In this document: positions 7,763 through 16,306 of the stretch, piece after piece
Position numbering within the stretch: position 1 is the first letter of the stretch
How the letters are laid out: every line of letters begins with the position of its first letter
Assembly: GCA_965226545.1 (NCBI GenBank)
Contig: OZ245364.1
Span: forward strand, 1,364,001-1,428,000
Direction: 5' to 3'
DNA: 64,000 bases
Origin: JAHRAW01 sp965226545
GTDB taxonomy: Bacteria > Pseudomonadota > Gammaproteobacteria > Arenicellales > Poriferihabitantaceae
Translations under genes and position numbers: made by a program
The notes under the pieces: model-generated
What the model was told of the DNA's origin: nothing
What the model saw: the letters and a program-made list of their open reading frames with translations, nothing else
Databases searched by the model: none

Positions 7763-8155
7763 ATGACAAAACTCTATGACAAAGATGACCCTAACCAGGT
7801 CAAAGAAGATCAATCTCCTTACGGTGCCGAAGCCAGCGACGACCCGTCACCGGCGGCGATGCATGGTCGCGTAGTGCGCTTGGAAACCAATGCCAAACAC
7901 GTTGCCACCAAAGAAGGCATGGCGCGTGTGGAAGGCAAGGTAGACGAAGCCAAAGCCGAACTGAAGGGCGAAATTAAAAGCGGCAACGCCAAACTTGACG
8001 GCAAAATCGACACCAACAAAGCCCAAACCGACGCTAAAATCGAATGGCTTGCAAAACTGCTGTACGCGTCCCTCGCAATGCAAGTCATCAACTTTGCCCA
8101 AGACAGCCCAATCATCGCGAGCATCGTCAATTTCATCGCCAAACTTTTTCGATAA
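7763..8155 (+). CDS. small coiled-coil protein, duplicate B
   Basis: At 130 residues this is the tandem copy of the gene at 7236. The N terminus (KLYDKDDPNQVKEDQSPYG) and C terminus (SPIIASIVNFIAKLFR) are almost the same. The coiled-coil middle differs: it has gained KAELKGEIKSGNAKLDGKID and lost a different stretch, so the stalk changes while both ends are kept. The upstream motif CCCCCGACTTCGTGCTAAACT and the region before the start are shared with duplicate A. A strong terminator follows at 8189. Confidence 0.7.
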   Translation: MTKLYDKDDPNQVKEDQSPYGAEASDDPSPAAMHGRVVRLETNAKHVATKEGMARVEGKVDEAKAELKGEIKSGNAKLDGKIDTNKAQTDAKIEWLAKLLYASLAMQVINFAQDSPIIASIVNFIAKLFR

Positions 8156-8188
8156 GCCGACAAAAGCCAAGCGCGTGCATCAATAAAC

Positions 8189-8216
8189 CCGCCCGATGCA
8201 TCGGGCGGTTTTTTTT
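8189..8216 (+). terminator. rho-independent terminator closing the accessory block
   Basis: A perfect 8-bp stem CCGCCCGA/TCGGGCGG with loop TGCA (8189-8208) is followed by eight T residues (8209-8216). It lies 33 bases after the second small coiled-coil gene. Confidence 0.92.
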
Positions 8217-8246
8217 GGCATACAATAATGATGTCGCACCAAGATA

Positions 8247-8272
8247 TTGCACCCGCCATTTCGCGCAATAAT
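8247..8272 (+). promoter_or_regulatory. promoter-like repeat copy C
   Basis: This third copy of the ATATTGCAC...ATTTCGCGCAATAATCCCCC block lies just before the synthase gene. Here TTGCAC and AATAAT are only 14 bases apart, so the two hexamers cannot act as in copy B. It argues for a synthase start at 8315 rather than at an upstream in-frame ATG (8228). Confidence 0.4.
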
Positions 8273-8314
8273 CCCCCAACACCAACCCAACACCAACCCA
8301 ACCCAAACCCAACA

Positions 8315-9895
8315 ATGCCCACCCCCACCGTAAAACTAATGGACGTAACCCTCCGCGACGGCGAACAAACGCAAGGGGTTTCGTTTTCGCGGGCGGAGAA
8401 GGTTAGCATTGCCAAGGCATTGTTGCGGGCGTTGAAAGTCGATCGCATCGAAGTGGCTTCGGCTTGTGTTTCGGATGGCGAGCGGGCGGCGTTGAGTGAT
8501 ATTGCCGAGTGGGCGGCGGGGGAAGGGATGATTGACGCGGTCGAGGTGTTGGGGTTTGTTGACCATAAGCGCAGCGCGGATTGGATTTACGATGCCGGCG
8601 GGCGGGTGATGAACTTGTTGGCGAAGGGCAGCGAGAAACATTGCCGCGAACAACTGCGGCGCACCTTGGCGCAACATCTTGCCGATATAAAACAAACCGC
8701 CGAGTATGCCGCCGAGCGCGGTTTGTGCGTCAATGCATATTTGGAGGATTGGTCGAACGGCTATGCCGACAGCCGCGATTATGTTTATCAATTGATGGAC
8801 GGGCTGTGCGAATTGCCGATTGCGCATTTTATGTTGCCGGATACGCTTGGCGTGATGGCGCCGGCGGAAGTGCGCGAAAGTTTTACCGACATGCGCGAAC
8901 GATATCCGCAATGTCAATTTGATTTTCATCCGCATAATGATTACGGCTTGGCGACGGCGAATTGCATGGCGGCGGTGCAGGCGGGCGCGGCGACGATTCA
9001 TTGCACGATTAATTGCCTCGGCGAACGCGCCGGTAATGCATCGTTGGCGGAGGTGTGTTTGGCGTTGCGCGATAAACTCGGCGCGCAATTGTCGATTGAC
9101 GAAAGCGAAATTTACACCTTGAGTCGAATGGTCGAAAACTTTTCCGGCAAAAAGGTCGCGGATAATGCGCCGGTGGTTGGCGCCGATGTGTTTACCCAAA
9201 CCGCCGGCATTCACGCAGACGGCGACCGCAAGGGCAATCTGTATCAAACCGCATTAAGCCCGCAACGATTTAAACGCTCGCGTTCATATGCGCTTGGCAA
9301 GATGAGCGGCAAGGCGTCGCTGGATAAAAATTTGGAAGCGTTGGGAATCAGTTTGGCGGCGGAAGATCGCGCCAAAGTGCTCAAGCGCATCGTCGAACTC
9401 GGCGATTCGAAGGCATCCATCACGCCGGAAGATTTGCCGATAATCATCGCCGACATTTTGGAAAGCCGCGGCGAACGGCATTTGGAATTGCTCAACTGCT
9501 CGCTCACCAGCGGGCTCGACCTCGATTCATCGGTCAGCATTCGCGTGAAATTATTCGGCAAAATTTACAAATCAACCGGCAGCGGCAACGGCGGCTTCGA
9601 TGCGTTTGTCGGCGCGTTGCGCAAAATTTTGGATATGCCCGAAGTCGCGCTGCAAGGTTTTCCGCGTGACTTTAAGTTCCCGCAATTGGTCGATTATCAA
9701 GTGCGCATCCCGCGCGGCGGCGAAACCAGCGCATTGGTCGAATGCTTCATCACTTGGCGAGACGGCGAGCGCAATGTACGCACGCGCGGCGTCAATGCCA
9801 ATCAAGTGTTCGCCGGCATCGAGGCGACTTTGCGGATGGTGAATATGCAATTGCGCAGTCAAGCGGCGGTCGATGCTGAACGCAAACGCGCGTAA
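8315..9895 (+). CDS. 2-isopropylmalate / (R)-citramalate synthase family protein (DRE-TIM)
   Basis: This 526-residue enzyme should condense acetyl-CoA with a 2-keto acid. The DRE-TIM barrel shows the TLRDGEQTQGV signature near residue 10 and the metal-binding HPHNDYGLA near 205. NCLGERAGNASL follows, then AGIHADG. The C-terminal part (about 400-520) matches the LeuA dimerisation/regulatory domain. The variant MDVTLRDGEQTQGVSFS with IEVASACVSDGE resembles the citramalate-synthase-like branch more than classic LeuA. Substrate (pyruvate or 2-ketoisovalerate) cannot be fixed from sequence. I chose the ATG at 8315 because the family N terminus starts there and promoter-like DNA lies upstream. It precedes the carnitine genes but may be unrelated to them. 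Confidence 0.85.
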   Translation: MPTPTVKLMDVTLRDGEQTQGVSFSRAEKVSIAKALLRALKVDRIEVASACVSDGERAALSDIAEWAAGEGMIDAVEVLGFVDHKRSADWIYDAGGRVMNLLAKGSEKHCREQLRRTLAQHLADIKQTAEYAAERGLCVNAYLEDWSNGYADSRDYVYQLMDGLCELPIAHFMLPDTLGVMAPAEVRESFTDMRERYPQCQFDFHPHNDYGLATANCMAAVQAGAATIHCTINCLGERAGNASLAEVCLALRDKLGAQLSIDESEIYTLSRMVENFSGKKVADNAPVVGADVFTQTAGIHADGDRKGNLYQTALSPQRFKRSRSYALGKMSGKASLDKNLEALGISLAAEDRAKVLKRIVELGDSKASITPEDLPIIIADILESRGERHLELLNCSLTSGLDLDSSVSIRVKLFGKIYKSTGSGNGGFDAFVGALRKILDMPEVALQGFPRDFKFPQLVDYQVRIPRGGETSALVECFITWRDGERNVRTRGVNANQVFAGIEATLRMVNMQLRSQAAVDAERKRA

Positions 9896-10013
9896 TATAA
9901 TGTGGTGTGGCGAAGTTAACTTTTAACCGTTACTGTTAACTGTCACGGTGTTAAAGTTAAAGTGCCGCACTTAACCCAACTGTTATTAACTCACCCGCAT
10001 TAACCGAGGCAAA

Positions 10014-10904
10014 ATGAACAACAACGTATTCATCACCTGCGCAGTCACCGGCTCCGGCAACTCAGTCGGCAAACATCCCGACATCCCGGTCACCCCCGCG
10101 CAAATCGCCGATGCCGCGATTGACGCCGCCAAAGCCGGCGCGGCGATTGTGCATATTCATGTGCGCGACCCAAAAAGCGGCGCGCCTTCGCGCAAGGTCT
10201 GCCTATTCGCCGAAACCGTCGAACGCATTCGCGCCGCGGAAACCGATGTCGTCATCAACACCACCGCCGGCATGGGCGGCGATATTGTGTTTGGCGACGG
10301 TGAAAATCCACTGCCGCTGAACCAACGCGGCACCGATATGGCGGGGCCGCTCGAACGATTGGCGCATGTCGAACAACTGCTGCCGGAGATTTGCACATTG
10401 GATTGCGGCACGATGAATTTCGCCGAGAGCAATTATGTAATGACCAACACCCCGGCGATGTTAAAGACGATGGCAAAACGCGTGCAGGAACTTGGCGTGC
10501 GTCCGGAGTTGGAAGTGTTCGACAGCGGGCATTTGGTGTTTGTCAAGGAACTTATTAAGGACGGGTTGCTGGATGAACCGCTGATGCTTCAACTCTGCAT
10601 GGGCATCCCGTACGGCGCGCCGGACGACCCGACGACATTGTTGGCGATGGTCAATCAACTGCCGCCGCGCGCGGTGTTTTCGGCGTTTTCGATTGGGCGC
10701 AATCAATTGCCGTATGTGGCGATGGCGGCATTGGCCGGCGGCAATGTGCGGGTTGGGTTGGAGGATAATTTATATCTGCAAAAGGGCGTGTTTGCCAGTA
10801 ATGCGCAGTTGGTCGAACGCGCGGTGACGATTTTGTCGGCGATGAATGTCAACATTTTGTCGCCGGCGCAAGTGCGCGAACAATTGGCGCTTAAAAAACA
10901 TTAA
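10014..10904 (+). CDS. beta-keto acid cleavage enzyme (BKACE, DUF849), probably 3-dehydrocarnitine cleavage
   Basis: This 296-residue TIM-barrel enzyme belongs to the zinc-dependent beta-keto acid cleavage family. It shows the start motif FITCAVTGSG, the metal site VHIHVRDP near residue 46 and NTTAGMGG. RVGLEDNLYL lies near the C terminus. The family moves an acetyl-CoA-derived unit onto a beta-keto acid to give acetoacetate and a new CoA ester. The next gene is carnitine dehydrogenase fused to a thioesterase, so the likely substrate is 3-dehydrocarnitine, giving betainyl-CoA and acetoacetate. The ATG at 10014 has the ribosome site GAGGC a few bases upstream. The specificity is an inference from context. 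Confidence 0.88.
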   Translation: MNNNVFITCAVTGSGNSVGKHPDIPVTPAQIADAAIDAAKAGAAIVHIHVRDPKSGAPSRKVCLFAETVERIRAAETDVVINTTAGMGGDIVFGDGENPLPLNQRGTDMAGPLERLAHVEQLLPEICTLDCGTMNFAESNYVMTNTPAMLKTMAKRVQELGVRPELEVFDSGHLVFVKELIKDGLLDEPLMLQLCMGIPYGAPDDPTTLLAMVNQLPPRAVFSAFSIGRNQLPYVAMAALAGGNVRVGLEDNLYLQKGVFASNAQLVERAVTILSAMNVNILSPAQVREQLALKKH

Positions 10905-10948
10905 GCCGCCATTAAGAGTCCCTCTAAGTCGACACTACCCCGCGCCAC

Positions 10949-12529
10949 TTGACCACTTCATCTCACTCGATAAACCCTTCGTCGATTCGACGTGTCGCGC
11001 TGCTCGGCGGCGGCGTGATTGGCGCGGGTTGGGCAGCGCGATTGTTGTTGTGCGGCATCGATGTTGTCGTCTACGACCCGGACGCAACCATCAGCGCGCG
11101 GGTTAATCAAGTCGTCGATAACGCCGAACGCGCGTGGCGCAAAATGACGCTCGCGCCGATTGCGCGCGGCGGGCGATTGACCTTCGCCAGCGATGTCGCC
11201 GAAGCGGTGCGCGATGCGCAGTTTGTGCAGGAAAGCGGGCCGGAACGGCTCGACTTAAAACAACAACTGCTGGCAGAAGCCGGGCAATGCACGCCGCGCG
11301 AGGTCGTGATTGCATCCTCGACCTCCGGTTTGTTGCCGAGCGCGATGCAGTCAAAGGTGCGTTACCCCGAGCGCGTGTTGGTTGGGCATCCGTTTAATCC
11401 GGTGTATTTAATTCCCTTGGTCGAGATTGTCGGCGGCGCGCAAACCGATGATGCCGCGCGTCAAACCGCCGAAGCGTTTTATAGCGACATCGGCATGCAT
11501 CCGCTGCAGGTGCGCAAGGAAGTCGATGCGTTTTTGGCGGATAGATTGCTCGAAGCGGTGTGGCGCGAATCGTTGCATTTGGTTAATGAAGGCGCGGCGA
11601 CGGTGGACGAAATCGACCGCGCGATTTGTTACGGCCCCGGATTGCGTTGGTCGTTCATGGGCAGTTTTTTGGTCTATCGCATCGCCGGCGGCGAAGGCGG
11701 CTTTCGACATTTTATGGCGCAATTCGCGCCGAGTTTAAAATGGCCATGGACGCGATTCGACGGGCCTGAAATGACCGAACAATTGCTCGATAAATTATCC
11801 GCGCAATCCGATGCGCAAGCCGACGGTGCAAGTTTGGCGGAATTGGAAACCGTGCGCGACGATTGTCTAACCGCCGTGATGCAGGGTTTGCGCGCCAATG
11901 ATTATGCGGCGGGGGCGGTGTGGAATCGGTTCGAAGAAAAGTTATATGAAAATGCGCGGCATAGTGGGGCGGGTGACAGTAACAGTGACAGTGCAAGTAC
12001 AAATGCAAATCAAAGTGAAAGTGTCGATGCAGATGCAACGCTCGACATCAAACAACCGTTAACCTTGCATCGCGCCATCGTTCCGGCCGAATGGTTGGAT
12101 TACAACCGCCACGTCAGCGAGAGCCGTTATCTGCAGGCGTTTGGCGATGCATCCGACCGGTTGTTTCGTTATCTCGGCGTCGACCGCGAATATCACGCCG
12201 CCGGCTTCAGTTATTACACCGCCGAGACGCACATTAATTTTTACGACCAAGCGCATGCCGGTGAAGCGTTTTATGTCACCACCCAATTGCTCGGCGGCGA
12301 CGCCAAGCGCATTCATCTTTATCACACGATGTACGCCGCGCAAAAAAAACTTGCCGGCGGCGAACAATTGTTGTTGCATGTCGACACCGCCAAAGGAAAA
12401 GTTTGCGCGGCGCAACCGCGGATAATGAAGCGATTAACGCCGTTGCTCGAATCTCACGCCCAACTCGCCCGCCCCGATGATGCCGGTCGCAAAATACAAA
12501 CGCGCCGCCGTGCAAAGTCGTCGGCGTGA
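10949..12529 (+). CDS. lcdH: L-carnitine dehydrogenase fused to a hotdog thioesterase
   Basis: This 526-residue fusion begins with a 3-hydroxyacyl-CoA dehydrogenase-type domain (Rossmann motif GGGVIGAGW near residue 20, VGHPFNPVYLIPLVEIVGG after it). It should oxidise carnitine to 3-dehydrocarnitine with NAD. The C-terminal domain (about 375-500, WLDYNRHVSESRYLQAFGDA) is a 4HBT/hotdog thioesterase expected to hydrolyse betainyl-CoA to betaine. Such dehydrogenase-thioesterase fusions are known in carnitine degraders. The linker (about 340-367) is a Ser/Asn/Asp-rich run encoded by repeat DNA of the GTGACAGTAACA type. No ATG precedes the Rossmann motif, so the start is probably TTG at 10949. Confidence 0.87.
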   Translation: MTTSSHSINPSSIRRVALLGGGVIGAGWAARLLLCGIDVVVYDPDATISARVNQVVDNAERAWRKMTLAPIARGGRLTFASDVAEAVRDAQFVQESGPERLDLKQQLLAEAGQCTPREVVIASSTSGLLPSAMQSKVRYPERVLVGHPFNPVYLIPLVEIVGGAQTDDAARQTAEAFYSDIGMHPLQVRKEVDAFLADRLLEAVWRESLHLVNEGAATVDEIDRAICYGPGLRWSFMGSFLVYRIAGGEGGFRHFMAQFAPSLKWPWTRFDGPEMTEQLLDKLSAQSDAQADGASLAELETVRDDCLTAVMQGLRANDYAAGAVWNRFEEKLYENARHSGAGDSNSDSASTNANQSESVDADATLDIKQPLTLHRAIVPAEWLDYNRHVSESRYLQAFGDASDRLFRYLGVDREYHAAGFSYYTAETHINFYDQAHAGEAFYVTTQLLGGDAKRIHLYHTMYAAQKKLAGGEQLLLHVDTAKGKVCAAQPRIMKRLTPLLESHAQLARPDDAGRKIQTRRRAKSSA

Positions 12530-12635
12530 CAATGCGCGACAAGTTACAGTTTGCGTCAAGTCACAGTGACCTCAAGTTAAAGTCACGCGAATCAAATCAA
12601 GTCGAATCAAATCAAAGCAATACAATTAAATTAAC

Positions 12636-13421
12636 ATGAGCCAACCCACCGCATTTATCACCGCCGCCGGCGCCGGCATTGGGCGGGCGATTGCCGAAGC
12701 GTTTGCGCGCGCCGATTATGCGGTGCATGCCGTCGATATCGATGCCGACGCCATCGCCGAGACCGCGCGCGCATTGCCCGAAGGCGCGCTATGCAGCGTT
12801 GCCGATGTCGCCGACGCCCAAGCCGTCGAGCGCGTGTTTGCCGAACATCGCGACCGCTTTGCCGGCATCGAAGTATTGGTCAATTGCGCCGGCATTGCGG
12901 GGCCGACGGCGTTGCTCGAGGATATCGAATTGGAGGAGTGGCGACGATGCATTGCGGTTAATTTGGATGCAACTTTTTTATGCTGCCGCCAATCCATCCC
13001 GATGATGCGCGCCGCCAAACGCGGCAACATCATCAACATCGCCTCGACCGCCGGCTGGCACGGCTATCCGTTGCGCACACCGTACGCCGCGGCAAAATGG
13101 GGCGTGATTGGCGTCACCAAATCCTTGGCGATGGAATTGGGTCCGGTCGGCGTGCGCGTCAATGTGATTTGCCCGGGCAGCGTAGACGGCGCGCGCATGC
13201 AACGCGTCATCCAAGCCGAAGCCGCGCATCAACAAATCGACGAAGCCGCCGTCCGCCAACGATACGAACAAAGCGCATCATTGCGCACCTTCATCCAACC
13301 AAACGACATCGCCGACAGCGCATTGTTTCTTGCAACCGATGCGTCCGCAAAAATTACCGGGCAGGTGATTAATGTTGACGGGCATTTGGAAAATTTTGGT
13401 GCGGTCGATGCACGGTTGTGA
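12636..13421 (+). CDS. short-chain dehydrogenase/reductase
   Basis: This 261-residue classical SDR has the cofactor motif TAAGAGIGRA near residue 9 with acidic D at the end of the second strand (AVDID), favouring NAD. It has NCAG near 88 and the catalytic IASTAG...YAAAK (Y150, K154). GQVINVDGH closes the fold. Its place after the carnitine dehydrogenase suggests it acts on a product of that route. Acetoacetate to 3-hydroxybutyrate is one option, but the substrate is not shown by sequence. It is 106 bases downstream of lcdH and on the same strand. Confidence 0.85.
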   Translation: MSQPTAFITAAGAGIGRAIAEAFARADYAVHAVDIDADAIAETARALPEGALCSVADVADAQAVERVFAEHRDRFAGIEVLVNCAGIAGPTALLEDIELEEWRRCIAVNLDATFLCCRQSIPMMRAAKRGNIINIASTAGWHGYPLRTPYAAAKWGVIGVTKSLAMELGPVGVRVNVICPGSVDGARMQRVIQAEAAHQQIDEAAVRQRYEQSASLRTFIQPNDIADSALFLATDASAKITGQVINVDGHLENFGAVDARL

Positions 13422-13538
13422 CTTTGGTTTATATTGGGTAATCGAACGACGCGTGACTTGTCGCAATTAATATTTTATCCAACACTTTTAATCGTAACGT
13501 TAATCGTAACTTTCACTTTTACTTCAACCGCAACCACA

Positions 13539-14702
13539 ATGGATTTTTCCCCAACTGAAGAACAACGTTTACTCATCGACACCGCGCGCAAGTTTGTCGA
13601 GCGCGAGTTGTATCCGCATGAACGCGAAGTCGAAGACAGCGATGCATTGTCGCCGCAATTGCGCGCGCGGGTTATCGAGCGCGCCAAGGCGGCCGGGTTG
13701 TATGCCGCCAATATGCCGGTCGAATTGGGCGGCGGCGGATTGGATGTGTTGTCGATGTGCATGTTGGACCGCGAATTGGGGCGCGCCAATATGGCGTTGC
13801 ACTATTCGATTGCGCGGCCGAGCAACATCCTGCAGGCCTGCGTCGGCGACCAACGCGAACGTTATCTTTATCCGTGCATTCGCGGCGACAAAACCGATTG
13901 CTTGGCAATGACCGAACCGAACGCCGGCTCGGATTTGCGGTCGATGAATTGCACCGCCAAAGTTGACGGCGACGATTTTGTGATTAACGGCGTCAAGCAT
14001 TTCATCAGCCACGCCGATGTCGCCGACTTTGTAATTTTATTCGCCGCCACCGGCGAGGAACAAACCGCGCGCGGGATGCGCAAGTTAATCACCGCGTTTT
14101 TAATCGATAAGGATATGCGCGGTTTTACTTTGCGCCCGGGCTATCGCAATGTTTCGCATCGCGGTTATCACAACTTCATTTTGGAATTCGATAGATGTCG
14201 CGTGCCGCAATCGCAAGTGCTCGGCGAAGTCGGGCGCGGCTTTGCGTTGGCGAATGATTGGCTCGGCAACACCCGTTTGCAAGTCGCCGCGATTTGTCTT
14301 GGGCGATGCGACCGCGCTTATGAATTGGCGTGCGAGTACGCCGCAAGCCGCCGGCAATTCAATCAAACCATCGGCAAATTTCAAGGCGTCGGTTTTAAAC
14401 TTGCCGATATGGAAGTCGCGCGCCGCGCGGCGGAATTGTTAACCTATCGCGCCGCATGGTGCGCCGACCATGGCGGGTTGTCGGATTTGGATGCCGCCAT
14501 CGCCAAACTTGCCGCCAGCGAAGCGTTGGCGATGATTGCCGACGAAGCGTTGCAGATTCACGGCGGCATGGGGTTGATGACCGACCTGCCGCTCGAACGA
14601 ATTTGGCGCGATGCGCGCATCGAACGAATCTGGGAAGGCACCAGTGAAATCCAACGTTTGATTATCTCACGCGCAATTTTGCGTCCGTTGGAACGCGATT
14701 AA
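13539..14702 (+). CDS. acyl-CoA dehydrogenase
   Basis: This 387-residue FAD enzyme has the standard fold signatures. They are an N-terminal helical domain (MDFSPTEEQRLLIDTARKF), MTEPNAGSDL before the beta domain, and IWEGTSEIQRL near residue 364. LQIHGGMGL lies shortly upstream of that last motif. It should introduce a 2,3-double bond into a short-chain acyl-CoA and pass electrons to ETF. An in-frame start exists at 13434, but it would add 35 residues encoded by low-complexity repeat DNA. The ATG at 13539 begins exactly at the family N terminus. Crotonobetainyl- or butyryl-type substrates would suit the carnitine context, but specificity is not determined. Confidence 0.88.
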   Translation: MDFSPTEEQRLLIDTARKFVERELYPHEREVEDSDALSPQLRARVIERAKAAGLYAANMPVELGGGGLDVLSMCMLDRELGRANMALHYSIARPSNILQACVGDQRERYLYPCIRGDKTDCLAMTEPNAGSDLRSMNCTAKVDGDDFVINGVKHFISHADVADFVILFAATGEEQTARGMRKLITAFLIDKDMRGFTLRPGYRNVSHRGYHNFILEFDRCRVPQSQVLGEVGRGFALANDWLGNTRLQVAAICLGRCDRAYELACEYAASRRQFNQTIGKFQGVGFKLADMEVARRAAELLTYRAAWCADHGGLSDLDAAIAKLAASEALAMIADEALQIHGGMGLMTDLPLERIWRDARIERIWEGTSEIQRLIISRAILRPLERD

Positions 14703-14834
14703 TTTATTTACAGTCGCGCACAACTTATTCGAAGTTAACTTGTGCAAATTAAGTTATGTAAATTAACTTAACAAGTTCACTTACCAAGTTCACTTGATAA
14801 GTTAACTTAATAAATACAAATTAACTCAACCAAA
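14703..14834. repeat. GTTAACTT/AAGTTCACTT repeat in a convergent gap
   Basis: Degenerate 8-12-base units such as AAGTTAACTT, AAGTTCACTT and AATTAACTTAA fill the gap between two convergent genes. No hairpin followed by a T-run is evident. The same vocabulary recurs at 29816-29909. Confidence 0.6.
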
Positions 14835-15998
14835 TTACTGTTCATCCGTCTCGCCTTCCCCCGACAACCATTGATGATTCATCCGCGCAAACGATTCGCA
14901 GCCGAGTTGTTTTAAGGTGCGGTTAATTTCATCGCGGAAAATTTCAATCACTTGATGCGCACCGCGCGCGCCCATCGCGCCGATGCCCCAAAAGAATGCG
15001 CGCCCCGAGAAGGTCATCTGCGCGCCCAACGCTTTGGCGCGCACGACATCCAGCCCGGTGCGCACGCCGCCATCGACCATTATGCAAACCCGCCGCCGCA
15101 CTTCCTCCGGCACCACGCGCAAACTGTGCGCCGACGGCGGGGCGGCGTCGAGTTGACGTCCGCCGTGATTCGAAACGATGAGTCCATCGGCGCCGAGTTG
15201 CGCACAGGCGCGCATGTCATCCGGGTGTTGCACGCCTTTGATGATTAACGCACCATCCCACTTGGCGCGAATCATTTTCAGCCGTTCCAATGTAACGCCA
15301 TGCATGTTGAAATCGGTGATGAACGCCGCCAACCCTTCGCCTTTGTTTTTTCGATAGCGCGCGACATTGACAAAATCCGGCGCGCCGTAACGCAGCATGC
15401 GCGCTGTCCACATCGGACGACGCATGCATTGGTTAACCAGATTGGCGGTTAATTGAAACGGCAGTTTTAAATCATTTTTTAATTCACGATTGCGTTTTGC
15501 GCCAACCGGAATATCCAGCGTAACCACCAATGCATGATAGCCCGCGTGTTTTGCGCGGCGCAGTAAATCATCCATCACCGCAATTTTTTTCGGCACATAC
15601 AATTGAAACCAACACACCTGCGGCGCCAGTTGCGCGATATGCGCCATGTCGGTGGTGCTGAACGTGCTTAGCACATACGGAATGTTGGCGTGTTGCGCGG
15701 CGCGCGCCAACGCGGGTTCGGCTTGCGCCCACATCATATCGCCCAACCCCACCGGCGCGACGCCAAACGGCAATGCATAATCGCGCCCAAACAATCGCGC
15801 GCGCAAATCGGTTTCGCTGACATCGCGCAAATAACGCGGCGTTAATTCGACCGCATGCCACGCATCTCGATTGCGGCGTTTGCCGTGCTCTTGGTCAATC
15901 GCGGCGTCGACATAATCGAACGCAAAGCGCGGCATTCGTTTTCGCGCGCGATGTTTTAAATCGACGATGGACGGCAGGCGGGTGTGATAGGGCAACAT
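14835..15998 (-). CDS. FMN-dependent alpha-hydroxy-acid dehydrogenase (LldD-like)
   Basis: This 387-residue protein belongs to the family of L-lactate dehydrogenase LldD, glycolate oxidase and mandelate dehydrogenase. It oxidises an L-2-hydroxy acid with FMN. Seen motifs are FDYVDAAID near the N terminus, PFGVAPVGLGDMMW, the catalytic histidine in VSNHGGRQLD near residue 280, and VDGGVRTGLDV with GAQMTFSGRAFFWG at the flavin site. Length is typical of LldD (about 380). It is transcribed away from the peroxiredoxin gene. Hydroxy-acid oxidase activity can make peroxide, but dehydrogenase members feed quinones, so no functional link is claimed. L-lactate is the likely but not proven substrate. 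Confidence 0.85.
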   Translation of the reverse strand: MLPYHTRLPSIVDLKHRARKRMPRFAFDYVDAAIDQEHGKRRNRDAWHAVELTPRYLRDVSETDLRARLFGRDYALPFGVAPVGLGDMMWAQAEPALARAAQHANIPYVLSTFSTTDMAHIAQLAPQVCWFQLYVPKKIAVMDDLLRRAKHAGYHALVVTLDIPVGAKRNRELKNDLKLPFQLTANLVNQCMRRPMWTARMLRYGAPDFVNVARYRKNKGEGLAAFITDFNMHGVTLERLKMIRAKWDGALIIKGVQHPDDMRACAQLGADGLIVSNHGGRQLDAAPPSAHSLRVVPEEVRRRVCIMVDGGVRTGLDVVRAKALGAQMTFSGRAFFWGIGAMGARGAHQVIEIFRDEINRTLKQLGCESFARMNHQWLSGEGETDEQ

Positions 15999-16094
15999 TG
16001 CGGCGGGGTGTTGGTCTGTCGGTGAATTGTTGACAAGGTTAAGTTACTGTGAACTTGTTTGCAGTTAACTTATCAAATTAAATTGGCAAACGAT

Positions 16095-16125
16095 TTGCAA
16101 TGTGCGCGGTGCGGTTTGCTACAAT
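16095..16125 (+). promoter_or_regulatory. possible peroxiredoxin promoter
   Basis: TTGCAA (16095-16100) and TACAAT (16120-16125) are 19 bases apart. The run CTACAATCGC resembles the tRNA-Phe promoter block. It would give a 5' leader of about 170 bases, rich in GCAATG/TGCAAC words but with no structure I can name. Confidence 0.35.
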
Positions 16126-16306
16126 CGCATTGCGCGGCGCGATGGTTGCCAATGCATTGTACTGCACAATTAATTTTACAATTACACTGTGCAACTTACT
16201 ATGCAATTCACCATGCATTTAACTGCGCGATGAATCGTGCACTTAACATTCATTACATTCGTTGCACGATATTAAGTTACAAAACACTCAACACGAGGAT
16301 ACTCAA

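Noticed and set aside
804..8216. Integrative element with attachment sites at tRNA-Phe
   Set aside because: No integrase or excisionase and no second copy of the tRNA 3' end was found near the end of the block.
8228..8314. Upstream ATG as start of the DRE-TIM synthase
   Set aside because: It would add 29 residues rich in Pro/Asn/Gln from repeat DNA and place the promoter-like copy C inside the gene. The family N terminus fits the ATG at 8315.
8336..9247. 303-codon open frame antisense to the synthase
   Set aside because: Long antisense frames arise here from biased codon use in GC-rich genes; the translation is Arg/His/Gln-rich with no family motif. The same applies to long shadows opposite oxyR (20038-20934) and the res gene (43784-44719).
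10949..12529. 3-hydroxybutyryl-CoA dehydrogenase of fatty acid oxidation
   Set aside because: The fold is the same, but the fused hotdog thioesterase and the adjacent BKACE gene point to carnitine dehydrogenase.
13434..13538. Longer acyl-CoA dehydrogenase with an N-terminal membrane segment
   Set aside because: The apparent hydrophobic run is encoded by TAATCGTAACTTTCAC-type repeats; acyl-CoA dehydrogenases are soluble and the normal start is at 13539.
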